The translations under genes were made by a program, and so were the position numbers. From an uncultured Eubacteriales bacterium (GTDB taxonomy: Bacteria; Bacillota; Clostridia; Christensenellales; Aristaeellaceae), in assembly GCA_900553315.1 (NCBI GenBank), contig USCW01000052.1, forward strand, positions 1 to 9,570: DNA of 9,570 nucleotides, in the 5' to 3' direction. The notes under the pieces are model-generated. The model did not search any database. It saw only the letters and a list, made by a program, of their open reading frames with translations, and was not told where the DNA came from. Shown one piece after another: positions 1 through 5,659 of this stretch (its first letter is position 1; every line of letters starts with the position of its first letter).

Positions 1-1315
1 CAGATCCATGCCGCCTCCGTGGATGTCGAAGCGTTCGCCCAGGTAACGGGTACTCGCTGTAAACCGCCAGCATCAGCTCCGTGTCCAAGTAGGCGCTGCG
101 CGGATCAAAATTGAAGGAGCCAATCAAGCTCAGATTGTTGTCAATCAGCACCGACTTCGTGTGCATCGACCAGCCGCCGCAGAATTCCCAGAGCGGTATG
201 CCTAAGCGCTCCGCCATGGGCCGGTGAATCGTATAGTCCGCCGAGGCAATGATGTTGTTCCCCGTCTCCCGGCTGTTCACCAACACCTTCACATCCTCCG
301 GTGCGGACGCGCATACGGCAGTAAGATCGTCCCGCATGGCGCTGTCCATCACCAGATAGGGCGTGACCATCCACAAGCGCTTCTGTGCCGTGGACATCAA
401 CTGACACATGCGGTTCCAAAGAATCGGGGCCGTCGGATTAGGCGCGGTGTCGTTCACCAAGAGCAGCGTCTTTTCCACGGCAACCATATCCTGCTCCGGA
501 TCGGGAAGCCGCATGTCATAGGCTGTGGAAAGCTCCCGCCAAATCGCGGCAAGCTTCTCACGGCAAGCCTGTACCTCCGCCTTGTTCACCGCGTCGGCAT
601 CGTCGTAGCGCAGAGCGCAAAGGTCAGAAGACCACATGCGCGTGAAATAATCCCCCATCTGCGCCACCGCATCCCGCTTTTCGTAGGAAAGCCGATACAT
701 CAATACATCCTGATCGTAATTGTAGTGCGGATCGCCCTCGCCGGTGAGAAATTCATCGGAAACGTTGCGCCCGCCCATCAAAAGCCACGTATCGTCCACG
801 AGGAAAAACTTCTCGTGATAACGGGCGTTCAGCCCCTGCGGACGCAGTACATCCACGGGATTGTAAAACTTGATCTCAATATTGGGATGGGAGCCCAGCG
901 CAGGGCCGAGAGGATCATTGCCCAGATTGATCCAGCCGATCAGGCCGTCCGTAATGAGCCGCACCTTTACGCCGCGATCCGCCGCCGCCAGCAGGGCCGC
1001 GCTGATCTTGTAGCCGCTCTCGTCGGCGGCGTAAATATAGGAACCCAGATCAATGGAGGTCTGCGCGTTTTGAATCAGCGCAAGCCGGGTAGCCAGCGCT
1101 TCCTCGCCCGTGGGCAGCAGCAATGCCCGGTCAGCGTTCAGGTCGGAGGCTTCCGCCTCCATCCAGCTTGTGTCCGCCTTCTGCGCGGCGGTCTGCTGGG
1201 GCGGCACGGCGCAGGGCACCAGCGCCATGGCGGCATAAATCACCACCAGCAGCAGGATACCGCGGCGAATCCAGCGGCCGGCGCCGTGCTTTTTGCGGGG
1301 AGCAGATTTCAGCAT
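1..1315 (-). CDS. HKD-family phospholipase D / cardiolipin synthase-like protein, partial at the left edge, probable frameshift near its end
   Basis: A membrane-anchored enzyme of the phospholipase D superfamily, probably a cardiolipin synthase or related phosphatidyltransferase. The protein starts MLKSAPRKKHG. One hydrophobic segment (about residues 18-37) follows a basic N-terminus, so it is likely a single-pass anchor with the catalytic part outside. Both HxKxxxxD motifs are present: H167/K169/D174, followed by GGRN, and H385/K387/D392, followed by GSFNFDPRS. The PTGEEALATRLALI stretch and the DPRS...TELM ending resemble the ClsC/YmdC branch more than classic two-helix ClsA; that assignment is from memory of the family. 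The start ATG (1315-1313) has AAAGGAG eight bases upstream and lies 21 bases after the marR stop, so it is the third gene of the MATE-marR operon. After about residue 421 the frame yields an atypical basic tail (see finding). No stop is reached inside the window. Confidence 0.87.
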   Translation of the reverse strand, partial: MLKSAPRKKHGAGRWIRRGILLLVVIYAAMALVPCAVPPQQTAAQKADTSWMEAEASDLNADRALLLPTGEEALATRLALIQNAQTSIDLGSYIYAADESGYKISAALLAAADRGVKVRLITDGLIGWINLGNDPLGPALGSHPNIEIKFYNPVDVLRPQGLNARYHEKFFLVDDTWLLMGGRNVSDEFLTGEGDPHYNYDQDVLMYRLSYEKRDAVAQMGDYFTRMWSSDLCALRYDDADAVNKAEVQACREKLAAIWRELSTAYDMRLPDPEQDMVAVEKTLLLVNDTAPNPTAPILWNRMCQLMSTAQKRLWMVTPYLVMDSAMRDDLTAVCASAPEDVKVLVNSRETGNNIIASADYTIHRPMAERLGIPLWEFCGGWSMHTKSVLIDNNLSLIGSFNFDPRSAYLDTELMLAVYSEYPLPGRTLRHPRRRHGS

Positions 1316-1336
1316 AGGGATTCTCCTTTACGGTCG

Positions 1337-1762
1337 TCAGCTTTTGAAATCACGGAGGTTGTCCAGCATTTGCGTCAGCACCAGGGAAAGCGCCGCCTGA
1401 TCTTCCGCAGAAATGCCGCGAAGCATCCATCGGCCGATCTCCTCCTGCGCCGCACGGCCCTGCGCAATAGCCTCCTGCGCGGCGGACGTGGGCGACAAAT
1501 GCACCGTGCGGCGATCCGCCTGATCAGCGCTGCGGGTCAGCAGCCCACGCTGCACCAGCCGCTCCACGGTAGTTGAAACATGGCTCTTGCTGAGCCCGCG
1601 CCGACGCACCATGTCGGCGGCGGTGTCGTAAGCAGGATTGTTGGCGAGAAACAGCAGCACGTCCAGCTCCGTGCGGTTCAGACCGCTGGCCTCCTGCACG
1701 GGAGTCAGACAATGATCATAGGCACGCATCAGCGCCTGACGGAGATCCAGCAGTTCAAGCAT
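1337..1762 (-). CDS. MarR-family transcriptional repressor
   Basis: A 141-residue winged-helix regulator, the usual size for MarR proteins, which act as dimers and leave DNA when they bind a ligand or are oxidised. The winged helix spans about residues 28-95: a helix beginning LNRTELDVLLFLA, a recognition helix around GLSKSHVSTTVERLVQRG, and a wing DQADRRTVHLSPT with the conserved D-x-x-D-R-R turn. I chose ATG 1762 because it overlaps the MATE stop (ATGCTTGA) and has GGAGGG 11 bases upstream; an in-frame ATG at 1798 lies deep inside the MATE gene without need. The overlap implies translational coupling with the pump. The likely target is the dyad at 3163-3178 in its own operon promoter, giving autorepression. 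The ligand cannot be told from sequence. Confidence 0.93.
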   Translation of the reverse strand: MLELLDLRQALMRAYDHCLTPVQEASGLNRTELDVLLFLANNPAYDTAADMVRRRGLSKSHVSTTVERLVQRGLLTRSADQADRRTVHLSPTSAAQEAIAQGRAAQEEIGRWMLRGISAEDQAALSLVLTQMLDNLRDFKS

Positions 1763-3131
1763 GAGCGCCGGTTCCCTCCATCTCACGCATGGCCGCACCG
1801 AACTTCGCCCGGAAGAGCAGCGCCGTAGTCGCCACCGCCAGCGTGTCTGCCACAGGCTCCGCCAGGAACACCGCCATCACCTTATCCGTAAAGAACGGCG
1901 GCAGGATGTAGATCAGCGGGATCAGCAGGATCAGCTTGCGCAGCACCGCAAGGAACAGGCTGTGCTTGGCGTTGCCGATAGCCACAAAGGTCTGCTGACA
2001 GGCGATTTGAATGCCGAAGATCAGCGACGCGGCCATGTACATCCGCAGACAAGGGATGGTATAGGCTTGCAGCGTCGCATCCGGGGTGAACATGCTGATA
2101 TATGTACCGGGAAGCAGCTGCACCGTTGCCCACAGCACCGCCGAATAAATCACCGAGCAGCGAAGCAGCACCCAGAATGCCTTGCGCACGCGCTCTGCAT
2201 TCCGTGCGCCAAAGTTATAGCTGATAATAGGCTGTGCGCCCTGCGAAAGCCCATGCAGGGGCATCAGCGCAAACTGATTGATGCTGGTGAGGATGGTCAT
2301 TGCACCCACAGCCAAGTCGCCGCCGTAGGTGCGCAGAGAGGTATTGAAGCACACAGCAATGAGGCTCTCCGTGCTCTGCATGATAAAGGGCGCAAGACCC
2401 AGCGCAACGCAGGGGCCGAGGCGCTTCCAGTTCAGGCGCAGGTTGACGGGGCGAAGCTTTAAGATTGTCTTTTTGCCGGTGAGGAAGCAGACCACCCAAA
2501 TGGCGGACACCGCCTGAGAGATCAGCGTTGCCAAGGCTGCACCCTGCACGCCCATATTCAGTGCGAACATGAACAGCGGGTCGAGCACGGTGTTCAGCAC
2601 CGCGCCGATCAGCACGGTGAGCATACTGGTCTTGGCAAAGCCCTGGCAGGTGATGAAGGCATTCAGGCCCAGCGCCAGCTGCACGAAAATGGTGCCCAGC
2701 GCGTAAATGCGCATATAGGAAGCGGCATAGTCAATCGTGGCTTCGCTGGCCCCGAAGAGCAGCAGCAAGGGGCGGCTCCACAGGCTCAGCACAAGGGTCA
2801 GCACCAGCGACACCACCACCAGCAGCACCGTACAGTTGCCGAGAATGCGCTCCGCCTCATCGTTGTTCCGCTTGCCCATTTCAATGCTGGCCCGGGGCGC
2901 ACCGCCAGAATACACCAGCGCCGCAAAGGCGGACACCAGCATGATAATGGGAAAGCACACGCCCACACCGGTGAGCGCCTGGGTGCCCACGTCCGGCAGG
3001 TGGCCGATATAAACGCGGTCTACCAGATTATACAGCATGTTCACCATCTGCGCGGTAATGGCGGGCACCGCCAGCCGCGTCAGCAGTTTACCTACAGGTG
3101 CGGTTCCCAGATCGGTCTGTTGCGACTGCAT
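1755..3131 (-). CDS. MATE-family multidrug/cation efflux pump (MepA-like)
   Basis: A 458-residue inner-membrane exporter of the MATE family, which expels cationic drugs and other toxic compounds in exchange for Na+ or H+. The length is normal for the family and hydrophobic segments run through the whole protein, consistent with about twelve helices in two MatE repeats. Diagnostic stretches are MVNMLYNLVDRVYIGH (about residues 29-44) and SGGAPRASIEMGK (about 75-87), which match the MepA/NorM-like group from low-GC Gram-positives. The second repeat holds the similar INQFALMPLHGLSQGAQPIISYNFGA. The start ATG (3131) has GGAGG seven bases upstream. It is the first gene of the operon; its last codons overlap marR. 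The substrate is unknown. A MarR partner and operator suggest induction by the exported compound. Confidence 0.95.
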   Translation of the reverse strand: MQSQQTDLGTAPVGKLLTRLAVPAITAQMVNMLYNLVDRVYIGHLPDVGTQALTGVGVCFPIIMLVSAFAALVYSGGAPRASIEMGKRNNDEAERILGNCTVLLVVVSLVLTLVLSLWSRPLLLLFGASEATIDYAASYMRIYALGTIFVQLALGLNAFITCQGFAKTSMLTVLIGAVLNTVLDPLFMFALNMGVQGAALATLISQAVSAIWVVCFLTGKKTILKLRPVNLRLNWKRLGPCVALGLAPFIMQSTESLIAVCFNTSLRTYGGDLAVGAMTILTSINQFALMPLHGLSQGAQPIISYNFGARNAERVRKAFWVLLRCSVIYSAVLWATVQLLPGTYISMFTPDATLQAYTIPCLRMYMAASLIFGIQIACQQTFVAIGNAKHSLFLAVLRKLILLIPLIYILPPFFTDKVMAVFLAEPVADTLAVATTALLFRAKFGAAMREMEGTGAHA

Positions 3132-3138
3132 ACGAAAG

Positions 3139-3143
3139 CCTCC
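3139..3143 (-). promoter_or_regulatory. Ribosome binding site of the MATE gene
   Basis: GGAGG on the minus strand, seven bases before the ATG at 3131. It fixes the start of the first gene of the operon. Confidence 0.85.
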
Positions 3144-3162
3144 GAATCGTTCAGAATAGAAT

Positions 3163-3178
3163 AGTTCAAAAATGAACT
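3163..3178. promoter_or_regulatory. Probable MarR operator: AGTTCA-N4-TGAACT dyad
   Basis: A perfect inverted repeat with 6-base arms (3163-3168 and 3173-3178) around AAAA. It lies directly downstream of the minus-strand -10 box at 3184-3189, so it covers the expected transcription start. Size and symmetry fit MarR-family operators, and the second gene of the operon encodes a MarR protein. A further GTTCA half-site sits at 3149-3153. Binding is inferred, not shown. Confidence 0.75.
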
Positions 3179-3183
3179 GTTCC

Positions 3184-3212
3184 AGTATAGCACAAAGCTA
3201 CAGCAAGTACAA
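3184..3212 (-). promoter_or_regulatory. Promoter of the MATE-marR-HKD operon
   Basis: Minus-strand -35 TTGTAC (3212-3207), a 17-base spacer and -10 TATACT (3189-3184). The -10 matches consensus at five of six positions, the -35 at three. The start point should fall near 3177, inside the dyad at 3163-3178, which is where a repressor would block it. Confidence 0.7.
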
Positions 3213-3267
3213 GGAGCCGTGCCGTCCAAAATCAGCATTTTCAAAGACGTACCCTCTGCCCATCAAA

Positions 3268-3316
3268 ACGGCCCGGAAGCGCCGCCGACAACAAGTCCGC
3301 CGCGCTTCCGGGCCGT
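3268..3316 (-). terminator. Rho-independent terminator after the G1P dehydrogenase gene
   Basis: A hairpin with perfect 15-base arms (3268-3282, ACGGCCCGGAAGCGC, and 3302-3316). Further imperfect pairing closes the stem down to a 5-base AACAA-type loop at about 3290-3294. On the minus strand it lies 18 bases past the dehydrogenase stop and is followed by TTTT. It separates that gene from the efflux operon promoter just beyond it. The U-tract is short, but the stem is very stable. It fits termination on the minus strand only; on the plus strand it is followed by ATGCTTC, with no U-run. Confidence 0.82.
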
Positions 3317-3334
3317 ATGCTTCACTTTTGCTTT

Positions 3335-4678
3335 TTATTCCGGCATGGGCGTTTCATACATCAGGCCCATCTCCCACAGCATGGTGCTGGTGAGATATTT
3401 ATCACGAATGTCCCGCGACCCGATGAACGCATTGTGCGTATCCTCCGCCGAAATGCCCAGATCAGCGGGCACCATCGGCATCTCCAGCGAGGCCATCAGC
3501 GCCGCAATGTCCTTCGTGGGCGGCAACTCCTCGTCAATGATCTTCAAAATCTCATCCCAACGCGCCTCGATCCGCGCGAAATGCTTCCTTTGCCGCTCGG
3601 GATCGTTCTTGTGGTGCTGATTGTGCTCCGCGTCAATCACCGCCTGCGCCGCCTTGCCGAAGATGCGGCGGGTCTGCTCCTGCCACGCCTCGTCGGTGAA
3701 GGAGGACATGAACGCCTCCGCCTTGGCACGATCGGGGCGAATGGTGCGGATCCAATCGTAAATCTTCAGCGTCAGCAGCGTACCCACGCCCACCTGAATG
3801 CCGTGCAGCTCGTAGGGCGTGCCGCGATCCAGCGCCATCATCTCCCACAGGTGCGAGAAGTAGTGCTCCAGACCGGAGGCGGGGCGGGAGATCTCCGCGT
3901 AGGCCATGGCCAGACCGGAGAGGATCAGCCCCTCCACCGTGGCCTGTACCGCGTCCGCGTCCCGATCCTTCAGCTTCGGAGCCACAGCCACGATGCGCGC
4001 CAGCGCCTTGCGCATCAGCGCCGCGATGTCCGCGCAGTAGTATTCGTCCGTCACCAGATGGGAAATACGCCACTCGCACAGGGCCACATACTTGGCCAGC
4101 ATATCGCCCAGACCGGCCTGCAGCATCCGCATGGGAGCAAGACGGATAACGTCCGTGTCCGCAACGATGGCGGCGGGACAGGCGTTATACAGGCTGACCT
4201 TAATACGGTTCTGGATCATGGAGGAGCTGTTGGAGGCATAGCCGTCCATGCTGGGGGCGGTGCCGAGGATCACGCTGCGGCAGCCCACGGCATGAGCCAG
4301 CACCTTGCAGCAGTCGTTGACCACGCCGGAACCGATGCCGAGGATCACGTCACAGCTGGGGTCAAAGGCCATCAGGCAGGAGCCTACAGCATACTCGTCA
4401 GGCTCCACATGCTCCATGGGGAACACGAATTTCTTATAGGGGAACTTCGCGGCAGCAAGGACAGGCTCCGCCTTCGCCCACGCGGCGGCCTCCGTATGCT
4501 TATCGCAGATGATAAAGGCCTTCGTGCCGCCGGCGGCCCTCAGCGCGTCCACAAGGTACTGCACCGCGCCGGGGCCGATCTTCAAATATTTCAGGCCGCA
4601 GCTATGATGCCGCCCACACGCGCAGTCGAAGCCACCCGCGTTGATCAGCTCTTCCAAGGACTGATTCAGAATATCCAT
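3335..4678 (-). CDS. araM: sn-glycerol-1-phosphate dehydrogenase (AraM/EgsA family)
   Basis: A soluble NAD(P)H-dependent enzyme that reduces dihydroxyacetone phosphate to sn-glycerol-1-phosphate, the archaeal-type stereoisomer also made by Bacillus subtilis AraM. The 447-residue protein shows the nucleotide loop GIGSGVVND (114-122), then TAPSMDGYAS (140-149). The metal-site residues appear in the expected order: D192 in GLGD, H272 in GLEH and H292 in LHG. SRPASGLEHYFSHLWEM (264-280) is the family hallmark. It is somewhat longer than B. subtilis AraM. The extra part includes an N-terminal C-x-C-G-R-H-H-x-C cluster (residues 19-27) that AraM lacks. ATG 4678 has AAGGAG eight bases upstream. It is a single-gene unit with its own promoter and terminator, divergent from a DeoR regulator that probably controls it. 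The wider family includes other iron/nickel dehydrogenases, so the substrate is inferred. Confidence 0.88.
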   Translation of the reverse strand: MDILNQSLEELINAGGFDCACGRHHSCGLKYLKIGPGAVQYLVDALRAAGGTKAFIICDKHTEAAAWAKAEPVLAAAKFPYKKFVFPMEHVEPDEYAVGSCLMAFDPSCDVILGIGSGVVNDCCKVLAHAVGCRSVILGTAPSMDGYASNSSSMIQNRIKVSLYNACPAAIVADTDVIRLAPMRMLQAGLGDMLAKYVALCEWRISHLVTDEYYCADIAALMRKALARIVAVAPKLKDRDADAVQATVEGLILSGLAMAYAEISRPASGLEHYFSHLWEMMALDRGTPYELHGIQVGVGTLLTLKIYDWIRTIRPDRAKAEAFMSSFTDEAWQEQTRRIFGKAAQAVIDAEHNQHHKNDPERQRKHFARIEARWDEILKIIDEELPPTKDIAALMASLEMPMVPADLGISAEDTHNAFIGSRDIRDKYLTSTMLWEMGLMYETPMPE

Positions 4679-4728
4679 AATAGCGTCTCCTTCCCCCCGA
4701 ATAGGGAGCGTCCTGTTTTGCTGGATTC

Positions 4729-4757
4729 ATTGTAAGCGCGTGCGCAAAGGTTGTCAA
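4729..4757 (-). promoter_or_regulatory. Near-consensus promoter of the G1P dehydrogenase gene
   Basis: Minus-strand TTGACA (4757-4752), a 17-base spacer and TACAAT (4734-4729): a full -35 match and five of six at -10. Such a strong promoter usually needs repression, which fits the dyads that lie across it. The leader before the ATG at 4678 would be about 45 bases. Confidence 0.85.
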
Positions 4758-4787
4758 CGGTTGTCACAAAAGCTGCCGTTTGCGCAC
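4740..4787. promoter_or_regulatory. Nested inverted repeats, candidate DeoR-family operator array
   Basis: Outer arms GTGCGCAAA (4740-4748) and TTTGCGCAC (4779-4787) are a perfect 9-base inverted repeat with centres 39 bases apart. Between them lies an almost perfect 15-base palindrome, TGTCAACGGTTGTCA (4752-4766), with six of seven pairs matched. It overlaps the -35 box of the dehydrogenase promoter and can also be read as two GGTTGTCA direct repeats (4749-4756 and 4759-4766). A looser copy of the outer arm, AATGCGCA, is at 4811-4818. The neighbouring DeoR gene makes that protein the leading candidate to bind here. Confidence 0.6.
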
Positions 4788-4846
4788 AAAGCCGGTCAGA
4801 AATTTGCAAAAATGCGCAGAATATGCTTTTCTCCGCCGTAAAATCG

Positions 4847-4855
4847 TGCTATGCT
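4847..4855 (+). promoter_or_regulatory. Extended -10 element of the DeoR-family gene
   Basis: TGC-TATGCT gives an extended -10 (TGn plus a hexamer with four of six matches), with no good -35 at 17 or 18 bases upstream. The start point would be near 4862 and the leader about 24 bases. A weak promoter suits a regulator made in small amounts. Confidence 0.5.
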
Positions 4856-4885
4856 GAGCGTAAGAAAAACATAGGGGGCGGCTGC

Positions 4886-5632
4886 ATGTTCAGCGTGGAA
4901 CGGTTTGATCAAATCGTAGAGATGCTCAAGGGCGAGCAGGTGATTTCCGTACACAATTTTGCCCGACGGCTCTATGTCAGCGAGGCGACGGTGCGGCGCG
5001 ACTTAGCGGAGCTGGAAAAGCAGGGCTTTGTGCGCCGGGTCTATGGCGGGGCGACGCTGATGAAGGGCAACAAGGACGTGCCGTTTTCCCTGCGGGAAAA
5101 CGAAGCCTCGGCGGCTAAAAGCGAGATTGGCCGACAGGCGGCGGCGCTGGTGCGGGAAAACGATGTGCTTTTCTTGGACGCGTCCAGCACGGCGTGCGGC
5201 ATGATCCCGTATTTAGGGGATTTTCACAATCTGGTGGTCGTCACGAACGGCCTGAAGGCGGCCATGGCGCTGGGAGAGCGGCATATCAAGACGTTCCTGA
5301 CAGGCGGGGAGATGATCGACAACTCCTATAGTCTGGCAGGACCCCACGCCATGGAGCTGATCGAACGGATCAACGCGAACCTCTTCTTTTTCTCCTGCCG
5401 CGGGGTGACGCTGGACGGACGGATCACGGACTCCTCCGTGGCGGAAACGCAGATACGCATCAAGATGATGCAGCACGCCAAGCGCAGCGTATTTCTCACC
5501 GCCAGCAGCAAGATTGGCCGCGAATTCTTCTACGTCATGGCCAACGTCACCGACATCGACACCATCATCAGCGAAAAGCCGCTCCCAAAGGAGTGGCAGA
5601 AACAGAATGCGGGTGAGAACGCTTCTCGCTAA
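4886..5632 (+). CDS. DeoR-family transcriptional regulator
   Basis: A 248-residue regulator of the DeoR/GlpR family, which usually represses sugar or polyol catabolic genes and is released by a phosphorylated sugar. The N-terminal winged helix (residues 2-57) includes QVISVHNFARRLYVSEATVR and the family signature RDLAELEKQGFVRRVYGGA. The C-terminal sugar-phosphate sensor domain (about 75-232) shows LDASSTA (97-103), VVTNGLKAA, LTGGE (138-142) and TASSKIG (205-211), typical ligand-contact loops. ATG 4886 has AGGGGG a few bases upstream; an in-frame ATG at 4751 would run through the operator and promoter and adds a non-homologous leader. It diverges from the G1P dehydrogenase gene, so it most likely controls that gene and itself. 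The effector may be a glycerol or triose phosphate; this is inference. Confidence 0.92.
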   Translation: MFSVERFDQIVEMLKGEQVISVHNFARRLYVSEATVRRDLAELEKQGFVRRVYGGATLMKGNKDVPFSLRENEASAAKSEIGRQAAALVRENDVLFLDASSTACGMIPYLGDFHNLVVVTNGLKAAMALGERHIKTFLTGGEMIDNSYSLAGPHAMELIERINANLFFFSCRGVTLDGRITDSSVAETQIRIKMMQHAKRSVFLTASSKIGREFFYVMANVTDIDTIISEKPLPKEWQKQNAGENASR

Positions 5633-5652
5633 GAGAGGCATTCTCACCCGCA
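5608..5652. terminator. Hairpin between convergent deoR-type gene and lacZ, overlapping the regulator's stop codon
   Basis: Perfect outer arms GCGGGTGAGAA (5609-5619) and TTCTCACCCGC (5641-5651), plus one flanking T-A pair. After one mismatch the stem continues to a loop of about GCTAA that carries the regulator's TAA (5630-5632). It lies between the two gene ends and could stop transcription from both sides. U-tracts are weak on each side (CTTTTAC on plus, GTTTCTG on minus). Confidence 0.65.
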
Positions 5653-5659
5653 AATGCTT

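Noticed and set aside
224..1576. 450-codon plus-strand open frame opposite the HKD and marR genes
   Set aside because: It is rich in Arg, His and Gln with no recognisable domain, and is antisense to a gene with both HKD motifs. GC-biased codons in the real gene keep the opposite frame open.
1763..1798. 12-codon upstream extension of MarR to ATG 1798
   Set aside because: It lies wholly inside the MATE gene, and the added residues are not part of the MarR fold. ATG 1762 gives the typical stop-start overlap.
3317..4735. 472-codon plus-strand open frame opposite the G1P dehydrogenase gene
   Set aside because: It covers the terminator, the whole real gene and its promoter, has low-complexity His/Arg/Gly composition and no ribosome binding site or family signature.
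4752..4765. Catabolite repression (cre) site
   Set aside because: The minus-strand sequence GACAACCGTTGACA keeps the core CG and the right half, but the leading TG is missing. It is explained as well by the local palindrome, so I do not call it as a cre site.
4751..4885. 45-codon upstream extension of the DeoR-family protein
   Set aside because: It begins inside the operator array and contains the regulator's own -10 element. The DeoR fold begins at ATG 4886, which has AGGGGG upstream.
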